DNA from: Rhineura floridana
Taxonomy: Eukaryota > Chordata > Lepidosauria > Squamata > Rhineuridae
NCBI RefSeq assembly: GCF_030035675.1
Contig: NC_084487.1
Span: 90,778,486 to 90,842,485, forward strand
Direction of reading: 5' to 3'
DNA length: 64,000 nt
Both the position numbers and the translations under genes were made by a program. The notes under the pieces were generated by a model that was not told the DNA's origin, ran no database searches, and worked only from the letters and a program-made list of their open reading frames with translations. Positions 53,025 through 64,000 of the stretch are shown one piece after another; the stretch's first letter is position 1, and each line of letters starts with the position of its first letter.

Positions 53025-56000
53025 AATGCTTAAGAACATAAGAAGAGTCTGCTGGATCAGGCCTGTGGCTCATATAGTCCAGAATCCTGTTCTTGCAATG
53101 GCCAACCAGATGCCCATGGGAAGCCCACAAGCAGGACCTGAGTACAAGAGCACTCTTCCCTGCTGTGGCTTCTGGCAAATAGTTTTCAGAAGCATACTGC
53201 TTATGACTATGGTGGCAGAACAGAGACATCATGGCCAGTAGCCATTTATAGTCTTATTCTCCATTAATTTATCTAATTTTCTTTTACAGCCACTGAAGTT
53301 GATGGTCATCACTGCCTCGTGGGAGCAAATTCCCTAGTTTAACTATGCACTACATGATGAAATACTTTCTTTTGTCTGTCCTGAATCTTACAACATTCAG
53401 CTTAATTGAATGTTCATGAGTGCTAGTGTTATGAGAGAGAAAAACTTTTATCCATCCACTTTTTCCATGCCATGCATATTTTTATACACTTCTATCATGT
53501 GGCCTCTGACTCACCTTTTCTCTGAACTAAAAAGCCCCAAGTGCTGCAACCTTTGCTCATAGGGGAGTAGCTCCATTCTCTTGATTGCTCTGACTGCCCT
53601 TTTCTGAACCTTTTCCAACTTTACAAGATCCTTTTTGAGGCGAGGTGAACAGAACTATACACAGTATTCCAAATGTGGCTGCACCATAGATTTGTACGAC
53701 ATTATGATGTCAGCAGTTTTATTTTCAATAACTTTCCTAATGATCCCTAGCATGGAATTTGCCCTTTTCACAGCTGCTGCTCAACATCTTCATTGAGCTA
53801 TCCACCACAACCCCAAGATCTCGTTCCTGGTCAGTCACCGCCAGTTCAGACCCCATAAAGTGTATGTGAAATAAAGACTTTTTGCTCCACTATGCATAAC
53901 TTTATACTGGTTTACATTGAATTTCATTTGCCTTTTTACTGTTTATTCATTCAGTTTGGAGAGGTCCTTTTGGAGCTCTTTGTAATCCTCTTTTGTTTGA
54001 ACAACCCTGAACAATTTAGTATCATCAACAAACTTGGCCCCCTCACCCCTCATCCCTAATTCTTGATAGTTTATGAACAAGTTAAAAAGCGCATGTCCCA
54101 ATACCGATCCTTGGGGGACCCCACTTTCTACAGCCCTCCAAAGAGGGAAGTGTTCATTTATCCTTCTCTTTGCTTCCTGCTACTTAACCAGTTCCTGATC
54201 CACAAGAGGACCTCTCCTTCTATTCCATGACTGCTAAGCTTATTCAGTAGTCTTTGGTGAGGTATCTTGTCGAAAACTTTTTGAAAGTCTAAGTACACTA
54301 TGTCCACTGGGTCACCTCTATCTATATGCATGCTGATACTCTAAAAGAATTCCTGAGACAGGACACTTTTGATTTCCTTATCATCCACGGGTCCAGTCAT
54401 CTTCCTAGATGGTCTCCTGCTCTGAATGTATTTAAATAATTTTTTGTAATTGGTTTTTATGTTCTTAGCAATCTGCTCCTCAAATTCTGTTTTTAAGTAT
54501 CCCTTACTGTCTTCTTGCATTTCTTTTGCCAGAGTTTGTGTTCCTTTTTATTTTCCTCATATGGACGAGACTTTTGAAGGAAGCCTTCTTGCCTCTAATA
54601 GCTTCTTTGACTCTGCTTGTCAATCACACTGGCATTCTCTTGGCCCTGGTGGTACCTTTGCTGATCTGCGATATACACTCCGTTTGAACTTCTAATACTG
54701 TGGTTTTTAAACAACTCCCAAGCATTTTGGAGTGATTTGACTCTCTGGATTTTGTCTTTCAACTTTCTTTTTACCACTCCCCTCAGTTTTGGGAAGTTTC
54801 CTCTTTTGAAGTCAAATGTGACCATGCTGGATTTTTGTAGCACTATGGCCTTTTAATAGCACTATGGCCACTGTTCCCAATCAATTTGACAACAATTACA
54901 TCTCGCACCAGGTTCCTAGTGCCTAAGATTAAGTCCAGGGTCATTGTCCCTCTGTTCAGTTCCATGATCAACTGTTCTAGGACACAGTCATTTGGGGTAT
55001 CTAGAAATTTTGCTTCTTTGTTGTGACTGGAGCACATATTTAGCCAGTCTATGTCAGGGTAGTTGAAGTCACCCATTACTACAACATTTCCTAGTATGGA
55101 TGGTTCCTAAATTTCATTTCTCATTTCAAGATCTCCCTGAGCATTTTGATCAGGGGGACAACAGAACTTCCACAGTCCTGTTGCTCTTGGGGCTCAGGTA
55201 TCACCATCCACAATGATTCTGAGTTGGAGTCTGCCTCTTTGGGGGTTTCAAGCTTGCTGGATTCAATGCCCTCTTTCACATAGAGAGTGACAACACCTCC
55301 AAAACATCCTTCCCTGTCCTTCCACTATAGTTTATATCCAGGGATAACCATGTCCCATTACTTTTCTCCATTCCACCAGGTTTCCATTATGTTCACTATG
55401 GCTGCTTTCACACATGGGGCTGATTGCATTAGTTTAACGGATTAAAAAGGAAGCACTTCTGTCCCAATTTCTAAAACCCCTTTCACACTGCAGTACCTGT
55501 TGCGCCAAGGAACAGCAGTTTTTGCAGCCAATATACAAGCCAATATACCGGCATTTCACGCAACTGTCTGTCACACAGCTCCAATGAACACAGCCTTGTC
55601 TTCATCCCTCTTCTTTTATACATATGTGCACTAATTCCTCCAGTAGCACCACATGCTTCAGAGTCCCCCCCTTTGTTTTAGGGGGTTTGGTGTATTTTCC
55701 CCCATCTTGGCTTTCAGGGCTCCCAGTGGCGGCACCTGCTATCATGGCTGCCGGGAGCTTGTGGAGGCAGCTTCCCTTAGCATGACTGTTCATTTCAGGA
55801 TTCATGGCCACAGCCCCGTGGAGCTGGGGGAGGCACCACCAGCTTTAGTGGCCGTTGGGAGCTCTCAGAGGCGGCTCCCCTTACCCTTGCTCTTATCTAT
55901 ACCAGAGCTTGCAACTGCGGCTGTGACTCCAGTCAATGGTGGGGTGGGGAAGTGCCTGATAACGCACCTCCCTTCACCCTTCTTTGGCTCCAGTCGTTTG

Positions 56001-57060
56001 GTGGCAGCAGCACCTGTTAACGTGGCTTGTCTAGAGCTAGCGGCCGCAGCTCAGGGTCAGCTCCTGCTCATTTTCCCCTTCTGCTTTTAAGGTGGCACCT
56101 GCTCATTTCCCCACTCTATTCCACACTGCATGCTGGGATGCCTATCATGTGAGCGACTGTAACTAGAGAAAAACTCCTGCAATGTTCCGTGTTCCCAGCC
56201 TTGTTAAAGGATTATTTCTGGTATCATTTGTCATGGAAATTAGTGCAAAACTTCCACTACATTCCACCAGAATTCTGGAGGTACCTGGTATGTCGTGTGA
56301 AAGGTCAAATATAATGCTGGAATTAACAAGTAAGAAACTGTCAAAATAACGGAATAAAGTGCAGTGTGAAAGCACGCTAAATCAATGCTGTCCTCCATGA
56401 CCAAGAACTGCAGTTCTTCCATTTTGGTACAAAGGCTTCTAGCACTAGTGTATAGACATGTGTATACAGTGTCTCTCTTCAAGAGTCTTTGGCACATTTC
56501 GTTTGGCCTGTACTAATTTTGCCTTTCTAAATTGCTATCCTGTGCCCCTGCACTCACAATGCCTAGTTCTAGGCCTACCCCATTTAAATTTTCATCATTT
56601 GGGTTTTTTTTATCCCAGGGGGAGATTTATTCCGAACCAGACCCTCCTCAGCTCTTGTTGGCTTTCCACCTTCAATCAGTTTAAAGCTGCTCTGCCACCT
56701 TTTTGATATTAAGTGCTAACAGTCTGGTTCCATTCTGGTTCAAGTGGAGCCCATCCATTTTGTATAGGCCCCGGTTGTCCCAAAATGTTCTGCAGTGCCT
56801 AACAAATCCAAACCCCTCCTCCCAAGACCAGCATTTCATCCAAGCATCGAGACTACAAAGCTGTGACCATCTGGCTGGCTCTGTGTGTGGAACCAGTAGC
56901 ATTTCAGAGAAAGCCTTCTTGGAGTTCCTGGCTTTCAGCATCCTACCTAGCAACCTAAATTTTACTTCCAGGATCTCACAGCTACATTTCCTCTACGTGA
57001 AACAGCTGTTGCAAGCAGAGAACAAACAATCAGATGTTTCTTGCTCTGGACACAGATTTT
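53025..57060 (-). mobile_element. Near full-length CR1/L3-like LINE (split by 55399-56376)
   Basis: Parts occur in the expected order on the minus strand. End of ORF1 with an esterase-like DGLHLNQNGTRLLALN motif (56681-56953). Start of ORF2 with SARSLCTKMEELQFLVMEDS (56240-56497), the endonuclease N-terminus. GDFNYPDIDW and GNSGH endonuclease motifs (54843-55076). RT with VYLDFQKVFDKIPHQRLLNK, GVPQGSVLG and FVDDTKLF (53990-54300). Then the 3' UTR with CTGGATCAGGCC (53030-53260). The ORF1 esterase plus this 3' UTR is typical of CR1/L3-like elements. It is frame-broken and long dead; the ORF1 5' part is missing. Confidence 0.85.
55399..56376. mobile_element. 978-bp inverted-repeat DNA element inside the CR1
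   Basis: The CR1 text is interrupted between GTTCACTA and CTAAATCAATGCTG. The insert begins TGGCTGCTTTCACACATG and ends GTGTGAAAGCACG, inverted ends sharing TGCTTTCACAC. A CTA on both sides could be a 3-bp duplication, as for PIF/Harbinger. The interior is GC-rich (55650-56090); the 145-codon ORF there is compositional. Confidence 0.6.
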
Positions 57061-57064
57061 AATG

Positions 57065-57390
57065 ATTTATTTAAAATAAACTTATTTAAAATAAATTAAA
57101 ACAAAACATCTTTAAAAACATATTAAAACAAACCATCTTTCAAAAACAACTTTAAAAAATCTTAAAAAGCAATTCCAACACAGACTCAGACTGGGATAAG
57201 GTCTCTACTTAAAAGGCTTGTTGAAAGAGGAAGGCCTTCAGTAGACTCTGAAAAGATAACAAAGATGGTGCCTGTCTAATATTTAAGGGGAGGGAATTCC
57301 AAAGGGTAGGTGCCACAACACTAAAGGTCAGATTCCTATATTATGTGGAACACACCTCCTGATGGTATCTGCAGGAGGCCCTCATGTGCA
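57065..57390 (-). mobile_element. L2-clade LINE 3' piece (split by hAT)
   Basis: A-rich tail, then GACTGGGATAAGGTCTCTAC, TTGTTGAAAGAGGAAGGCCT and GTGGAACACACCTCCTGATG, the same as 59180-59360. It continues after the insert as GTGATTGACTAGATATATAA. Confidence 0.75.
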
Positions 57391-57398
57391 GAGCACAG

Positions 57399-57898
57399 GG
57401 CCAGCTCCAGGCATGCTGGGGCCCTTGGGCTCCAGCCTGCCCCAGGCCCCTCTACTCCCCTTCTGCGATCTGTGGCAGGAGCCATCCCCCCACTATCCCC
57501 CCAGTTCACCTACCTTTCTCTACTGTTTTTTGCAGCTGCGCACACTGTGTGCTCAGGGTTGCCATCAATCAAGATGGCGGCCGAGGTTTCTGTAAGGGGC
57601 TGAAGCCTCTGCCGCCATCTTGGTTGATGGCATGCACACGCATCAGAGGCTTCAGCCCTTTATGGAAACCTCAGCTGCCATCTTGATTGATGGCAACCCT
57701 GCGCGCACTGCAAAAACAGCAGAGAGAAAGGTAGGTGAAGTGGAGGGATGGCGGGTGGTTCAGAAGCTCCTCCTGTCCTGCAATCTGTGGCTCCTGCTGC
57801 GGATCATGGAAGGGGAGCGGAGAGGCCCCTCAGGGCCCCTGTAGCTCCAGGGGCCCTCAAGCCAATGCCCCACCTGGCCGCCCTTTAGAACCAGCCCT
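57399..57898. mobile_element. 500-bp foldback hAT-like element
   Basis: It sits inside the LINE with the exact 8-bp duplication gagcacag (57391-57398, 57899-57906). The ends GGCCAGCTCC and GGAACCAGCC-like text, read as CAGGGCC...GCCCTG, are hAT-like. Long inverted arms are CATCAATCAAGATGGCGGCC, CCTCTGCCGCCATCTTGGTT, and a further copy GCCATCTTGATTGATGGC. GC-rich, with ORFs on both strands that are not genes. Confidence 0.8.
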
Positions 57899-57965
57899 GA
57901 GCACAGTGATTGACTAGATATATAAGGGGTACAATGAACTTGGTATAATGTTATACCAAATAATT

Positions 57966-58954
57966 TTGTCTTTTCACACTTCATAGTAGAGTGCTTCTGG
58001 AATTAGTTTAGAAGCAGCTTTCAAATCAAATACACAATAAGGTTTAACAGGGACCTGCATATCAGAGGCATTACACATCTTTCTTTAACAGGGCAAAATC
58101 AAGAAGAAGTACTAAGCTGAACATATTCTGTCCCAACTATCCAAGGTTAAGTATTGTAAGTCATTGTTAAAGCACAACAAATACTTGTTGATTATTGGAA
58201 GGGCAGCCTGAAATATTTTTGAGCTGCTTTGAGTCATATAACACTATCATATGCTGCGAGCTATCACTTTATAAGTGAAGCAACATAAAAACCATCTTTG
58301 ATTATATTAGATGCCCATACACTTATAAGTGATTCTGAGAGATTTTGCTTCTTGTATTATGTCCAGCTCAGATGCTTCTATTTTTATCTTGAACATTCAT
58401 TCTTAGTCACTTTTATTATCTATAAAACTGAGGGCTTGGTGGCTATCTACCACCTGATATACTATAACAGGAAAACTGCCAGAAATTAAATATATGACAA
58501 CTGCTGGCTGCAGCTTCCCTTACTGCTCCTATATGGGAAAAGACTAGTGCAGATATCTTGGTTAGATTTATAGCTTTTGTTGATCCATTTTCTATGATGT
58601 TTTAGATTTTCTCAGATTACCTTCCTTTCTTGATCACCTTTTCTCCTCCCTTTCTCTATGTATGTATATCTTTCCCACTTGCACTTCTGGAACAAAAAAT
58701 GGAGACAGAAATCTGTTAAGGGTGGTGGTAATTGTTGCTCTGTGAGGAATAAACACCAGGATTCTTTGAGGAAAGAATGTGCTTTAAATGTATGGTGTGC
58801 ACACAGCCATGCTTAGATAAATGCTGCTTCAAGTGAGCCTGGAGGTGTTCTTGGATTCCATGCAGGTAAACACAAAATAGTTACTTTCCAATAATGTTCC
58901 TTTAAAAAAAAATTCCATGCCATTTATTCTTGCTAGCTTCTCTTGGGTCAGGTT
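57966..58954. other. No gene recognised
   Basis: The LINE piece ends at about 57965. The rest is AT-rich and unassigned. Confidence 0.4.
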
Positions 58955-60125
58955 TTGTAAGGTTTATTTATTTATTAGATTTATATCCTGCCCTTCCTCC
59001 TGGTAGGAGCCCAGGATGGCAAACAAAAGCACTAAAAATACTCTAAAACATCATTAAAACAGACTTTAAAATATATTACAACAAAACACCTTTAAAAACA
59101 TTAACACAAAACATCTATAAAAACATGTTTTTAAAAAAGCTTTAAAAACATCTAAAAAAGCGATTCCAACACAGATGCAGACTGGGATAAGGTCTCTACT
59201 TAAAAGTCTTGTTGAAAGAGGAAAGTCTTCAGTAGGCTCCAAAAAGATAACAGAGATGGTGCCTGTCTAATATTTAAGGGGAGGGAATTCCAAAGAGTAG
59301 GTGCCACTACACTAAAGGTCTGCTTGCTGTGTTGTGTGGAACATACTTCCTGATAAGATGGTATCATGAGCATAGTGATTGACTGGGTATATAAGGGCTA
59401 AGATGGTCTTTCAAATATCCTGGTTCCAAGCTGTATAGGCTTTGTACCCCAAAACTAGAACATTGAACTTAGCCTGGTAGCTAATAGGCAGCCAGTACAA
59501 TTCTTTCAGCAGCAGGGTGACATGTTAGCAATATCCTGCTCCAGGGAGCAGTCACACCGCATTTTGTACCAGCTGCAGTTTCCAGACCATCCTAAAGGGC
59601 AACCCCACATAGACTGCATTACAGTAATCCAGCCTGGAGGTTACCAGTGCATGGACAACAGTGGTCAGGCTATCCCAGTCCAGAAAAGGCCACAGCTGTC
59701 TTACCAGCTGAAGCTGATAAAAGGCATTTCTAGCCACTGGCTCTCTAGTGACAAAGATGGATCCATGACACCCCCAGACTACAGACCAGCCCTTTCAGAG
59801 GAGTTTGACCCCATCCAAAGCAGGCAACTAACCAATTATCCAAACTTGGGAACCACCAACCCACAGTGTCTCTGTCTTGCCCGGTTTCAGACTCAGTTTA
59901 TTGGCCCTCATCCAGCCCACCACCGAGTCCAGGCACCAGTCGAGGGCTTGCATGGTTTCTTCCGATTCAGATGTTACAGAGAAATAGAGCTGGGTATCAT
60001 CAGCGTACTCCTGAAACCTCATCCCAAATCTCCTGATGACTGTTCCCAAGGGCTTCATATAGATGTTAAACACAACAGACCCATTCAGGTCTGGTCGATC
60101 TGAGTTCTCAGAGAGATCCAGACTA
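58955..60125 (-). mobile_element. L2-clade LINE 3' end with RT
   Basis: Longest copy of this family here. Minus strand: RT with FNIYMKPLGTVI, FQEYADDTQLYFSVTS (YADD at about 59990-60005) and WMRANKLSLKPGKTETLWVG. Then AFYQLQLVRQLWPF, VVHALVTSRLDYCNAVYVGL and LQLVQNAV. The 3' UTR and tail run to 58955. It is 5'-truncated and frame-broken, with a recognisable catalytic motif. Confidence 0.85.
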
Positions 60126-60199
60126 ATTCCATTCTGGTTCCCTAATGGAAAATCCTAACAAATTCACCTGGAAATGCACATTTAAAATAAAGATTTAAA

Positions 60200-60455
60200 A
60201 CAGCTTACAAGGTGGTCTGAGGGTCCTCCCCAAACATTGAGGGCAGTTATGTGTTTTTTCCATACAGCTGCCCTTGGGAGCTATGGAACACTATCAAGTC
60301 ACATCACTTCCAGAGGGACTTGCTCTTTGTGCATTGAAAATGCATGGCAGCAATGAGTCACATGTACTAGACACTCAGGCTGTGAGCAGCTGGATACACT
60401 TTTCAAGATATATATTTAGGGGAACAAAGGCAGTGCACAATCCTTCAACCACCTC
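60200..60455 (+). repeat. Dispersed repeat of unknown class, copy 3
   Basis: Shares CAAGGTGGTCTGAGGG, CCATACAGCTGCCC, GGGACTTGCTCT and CAGGCTGTGAGCAGCTGGAT with 43795 and 44500. Confidence 0.6.
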
Positions 60456-61060
60456 TTAATGGAATCTGAAGGGCTGCAGATTCTGGAGTGTGGCATTGAT
60501 CCGATCCAGGTCATGATCTGCTTGGATTGGATCAGGTACGTCCGCTTTAGATTCCACCCCTAAGAACAAGCTTTGCTGAAGCAGAACCAGCATGACTTTT
60601 GAAGGAAAAATCCCATCTCATTAATATTTCAGAGTTCTTTGAGAGTGTCAACAAGCATATAGATAGGGGTGATCCAGCTGTGTACTCTGACCTTCAAAAA
60701 ACTTTCAGTAAAGTCCCTCACCAAAGACTCCTGACTAAATTTAGCAGTTGTAGATTAAGACCACCTGTTCTCAGTAACTGGTTAAAGAACAGGAAGCAGA
60801 GATCAGGAATAACTGGACAGTTCTCAAAATGAGGGGCATAAGAAGTGGGTCTCCCATGGATTGGTATTGGGACCAGTGTTTTCAACTTCATAAATGACCA
60901 GGAGTCAGGTGAGTAGTGAGGTGGCCAATTTGCTGATGACCCAAATTGTTCAGGATGGTCAAAACAAAAAGAGATTATGAGGGGCTCTAACAGAATCTCT
61001 CCAAACTGAGTGAATGTGCATTAAAATAGCAAGTGTGATTCAAAGTAAGAAAGGCTGTGT
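60456..61060 (+). mobile_element. CR1/L3-like LINE RT fragment
   Basis: Plus-strand frames read AVYSDLQKTFSKVPHQRLLT, WLKNRKQRSGITGQFSK and a degraded FADD region (CAATTTGCTGATGACCCAAA at about 60928). The same blocks occur in minus orientation at 53990-54300. Confidence 0.7.
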
Positions 61061-62344
61061 CTGCTTTGAGACATCATCTTACAAATAGATCATTCTAATC
61101 TGTTTGCGATTGTGTGGGATTGCCTTGCGAGCGTCCACACACTCCCATTTTTAATGTCAGCATATTCACTGCTATTCCGCTGCTTGCCATCCACACCAGT
61201 GGGTGGAGCTTTACATGAATGTATCTGGGCTGTTTTTGTCCCTATTATAAACACTCCGACCCCATCCTCCACTACCTTTTTGTGTTCTGGGCATGTGTGC
61301 AAATATTTTTGTACCTCTGCACAAGTACCTTTTAAAAAAATCATTCCCAAGAAATATTCTAGGTCTTTCCTCCAAAGGGTACGGCTATGGGAGTACAAGA
61401 AATGGTTGGATTCGTCTTAGCCATCACATTACATCATCTGTTTCATGCTAAAACTGTAAACTCTCCAGTTCCTCTGAATGCTTCAGAACTTCAGTTATAT
61501 ATAATCTATTGGATAGCAGCCAATAATGAGTAGAGGAGAAAATGGCTGGAAGTGCCCTACAGAGTCATTCAGCGAAGACTGGCTGAGTTCTTTGTGAGAA
61601 AAGAAACCTTTTCAATTAGTTCTGGGAGCTGTAAGGGTTTAATATGTGGCCTCAGTGGAGGGATAATAGATTCAGTGCTCAGTACTACACAGATGTTCAT
61701 ATTTCCAGGAGAGTTTTCTTATTCTGTTATTGTTGAGGATTTTCGTTTTTCATTGAATGATTGGATTCCTCCCCCATCACTGATTCTTTTGCAACAGATG
61801 GGATGGGCCCTATGATTCCATTTGCATCTTACTTAACATTGATCTCAATGCTGGACATAAGAGTATCTTCAACAAAGAAAGAAAAACATCCTCTTCAGTC
61901 CACAAAAACATTTTAATATGGTGACTATGTAATGAATACTCTCTCCCTGTGGGGAAACTTTGCTACATTTGTTTTAAAAAAATCTGCCATTACATATAAT
62001 AGCCCTATGGGATTCCTGCCATACAAAAGTGGAGGACTGCAATCTGTCATATGCTTTTCTGAGTGCTTTTCTCCCGGTGTCACTTGGAATCTGTTTAGTG
62101 GCTTGTTGTTTTTCACTGTAGTCTCCAGTTGCCTAAAGGATTATTCTTAGAAATTAAACTCTTAATAGTGAATGTGAGACTATGAATTGTTTCCTCCAAG
62201 GGACCCTTGGTGACCTTTAAGATTTGGCACTATCTGAGGATTTATAACGTCTTTGTTGAGAATATGAATCACTAACTTCACTATAGTAATGAGCACTTCA
62301 CTTTGACAAAGTAGATTCCACTTATATTGAATTCTGCTGGAACT
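61061..62344. other. No gene recognised
   Basis: Several ORFs of 60-100 codons (61090-61420, 61552-61815, 61925-62150) on both strands show no domain. No repeat was recognised. Confidence 0.4.
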
Positions 62345-63232
62345 GCATTACATGGGCTCAGAAGATATCATACGGAAAGCGGGATTGGACCAAGATGAAG
62401 GTGGTGTGAAAACTGGAGGGAGAAACATCAATAATTTAAGATATGCAGACGATACCATACTCTTAGCAGAAACCAGTAATGATTTGAAACGAATGCTGAT
62501 GAAAGTTAAAGAGGAAAGCACAAAAGCAGGACTACAGCTGAACATCAAAAGACTAAAGTAATGACAACAGAAGATTTATGTAACTTTAAAGTTGACAATG
62601 AGGACGTTGAACTTGTCAAGGATTGTCAATACCTTGGCACAGTCATTAACCAAAATGGAGACAATAGTCAAGAAGTCAGAAGAAGGCTAGGACTGGGTAG
62701 GGCAGCTATGAGAGAACTAGAAAAGGTCCTCAAATGCAAAGATGTATCACTGAACACCAAAGTCAGGATCATTCAGACCATGGTATTCCCAATTTCTATG
62801 TATGGATGTGAAAGTTGGACAGTGAAAAAAGCAGATAAGAGAAAAATCAACTCATTTGAAATGTGGTGTTGGAGGAGAGCTTTGCGCATAGCATGGACTG
62901 CGAAAAAGACCAATAGTTGGGTGTTAAAACAAATTAAACCAGAACAGTCACTAGAAGCTAAAATGATGACACTGAGGCTATCATACTTTGGACACATAAT
63001 GAGAAGACCTGATTCACTAGAAAAAACCATAATGCTGGGAAAAACAGAAGGGAGTAGAAAAAGAGGAAGGCCAAACAAGAGATGAATTGATTCCATAAAG
63101 GAAGCCACAGACCTGAACTTACAAGATCTGAACAGGGTGGTTTATGACAGATGCTCTTGGAGGTCACTGATTCATAGGGTCGCCATAAGTTGTAGTTGAC
63201 TTGAAGGCACATAACAACAACAAATAAGAGGC
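62345..63232 (+). mobile_element. BovB (RTE) LINE 3' end
   Basis: RT C-terminal part: NINNLRYADDTILLAETSND at about 62427-62487, then VKDCQYLGTVINQNGD, FPISMYGCESWTVKKADKRK, FEMWCWRRALRIAWTAKKTN, SYFGHIMRRP and EGSRKRGRPNKR. It finishes with the BovB tail CGCCATAAGTTGTAGTTGAC and (AAC)n. One base is lost near 62553, separating two frames, and the W after GRPN(K)R has become a stop. Otherwise it is well preserved and 5'-truncated. BovB is abundant in squamates and known for horizontal transfer. Confidence 0.92.
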
Positions 63233-63844
63233 AGAGCATCCAAATTAGAACAAAGGATCTCATGATACCTCCAAAATTATATTAAAGCATGCTAAAACTG
63301 CAAAGACCTGCGACCTACATGGAGAATTCAGATTAGTGAACACACATATTGCTTACAATCAGGAAAGCACAAGGGACATTTTGAAAGAAAGAGATGGGAT
63401 TTTGAAAAGGAATGGGCAAATGCCTCAACATTATGAAAAACGTTCCCATTTCTTCTTCCTTAATTATTGTGATTGTAAATATGCTGGCGGTGCAAACATA
63501 GAAATGCAATAATAACATAACTAAACATAGCATTGCATTTTTATTATATCAATTCACTCTCCAGACCAGAGGATATATGGGACCAACAAGGGCATTTTTT
63601 AAAACAATAACTACTAGAAAAGGACAGGAAAATATCACTTCATGTTGATGTTTTCCATCAGAATTGATTATCTAAACTTATAAACTTATGAATGGGTAAG
63701 AAAGGTTGATAATTATCCAGCTCAAAGAAATCTCATAAAATTATGATATAAGATCCATTTAAAGAATATACAATAATCAGGAATGGAGATGAGCAACCTA
63801 AAAAAGTGAAAGTTCATTATATTATGAATTAACTGGGTCAGATA
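63233..63844. other. No gene recognised
   Basis: AT-rich, unassigned. Confidence 0.4.
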
Positions 63845-63959
63845 CATAGCTTGGAAAAGTTACTTTTTTAAACTACAACTGCCATCAGCCCCAGCCAGCA
63901 TGGCCACTAGATTGGGCTGATGGGAGTTGTAGTTCAAAAAATAACTTTTCCAAGCTCTG
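63845..63959. mobile_element. 115-bp palindromic hAT element, copy 2
   Basis: Ends CATAGCTTGGAAAAGTTAC and ATAACTTTTCCAAGCTCTG. Nearly the same sequence as 24657-24772. Flanks gtcagata and gcagatat give an imperfect duplication. Confidence 0.85.
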
Positions 63960-64000
63960 GCAGATATTGCATCTGAGATAAGCCTCCTTGTCAGAAGAAC

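Noticed and set aside
55653-56090. 145-codon plus-strand ORF
   Set aside because: GC-rich body of a transposon insert; no family features.
57343-57984. Cluster of ORFs on both strands
   Set aside because: GC-rich foldback element; frames conflict and no domain is seen.
61090-61420. Two overlapping 102-codon ORFs on opposite strands
   Set aside because: Mutual shadows with no domain on either strand.

Overview
This window looks like a piece of a squamate reptile (lizard-type) chromosome. The organism call rests on the repeats: a BovB (RTE) LINE end, a tRNA-derived SINE with a BovB-type tail (Sauria SINE type), CR1 and L2-clade LINEs, a 5S rRNA-derived SINE, an L1 ORF1 of reptile type, a Penelope-like element and many hAT-type non-autonomous elements. 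The species cannot be named from this sequence.

One host gene is visible. On the minus strand, from about 14.9 kb down to the left edge, lies the 5' half of an ANKRD26-like gene. A CpG-rich promoter (about 14.48-14.9 kb) is followed by exon 1 (14215-14468), four exons that complete six ankyrin repeats (11534-11648, 11130-11303, 9216-9322, 7243-7380), a linker exon (6822-6970) and a likely small exon (1594-1644). All splice sites are GT-AG and all codon phases agree across the chain. The 3' part of the gene, where this family carries its coiled coils, would lie left of the window.

The introns and everything from about 15 kb to 64 kb hold transposable elements, mostly old and often nested. Region by region: 2.0-5.1 kb, a 1.9 kb terminal-inverted-repeat element and a probable solo LTR; 12-13 kb, a 5S-SINE and a hAT element keeping a BED zinc-finger remnant; 20.2-21.8 kb, a complete 1.64 kb hAT-like element with an exact 8-bp target duplication and an internal 187-bp tandem array; 22.4-25.9 kb, a 3.5 kb element with an exact 8-bp target match, containing a LINE end that itself contains a 116-bp hAT element; 29.4-31.4 kb, remains of a hAT transposase broken up by LINE insertions; 37.8-41.3 kb, an L2-clade LINE split by a 2 kb L1-derived element that has an open ORF1 but no ORF2 (HAL1-like); 41.8-42.7 kb, a Penelope-like RT end; 45.6-48.7 kb, two palindromic hAT elements; 53.0-57.1 kb, a near full-length CR1/L3-like LINE split by a 1 kb inverted-repeat element; 57-60 kb, more L2-clade LINE with a hAT insertion; 62.3-63.2 kb, BovB.

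The most notable points are the ORF2-less L1 with an in-frame 39-bp minisatellite, the hAT-like element carrying a satellite-like array, a sequence module shared by two otherwise different elements, and a LINE end that reaches almost to the exon 2 acceptor of the host gene. I found no tRNA or rRNA genes, no CRISPR and no second host gene. All family names come from recognising protein and nucleotide motifs by eye; no database search was run.
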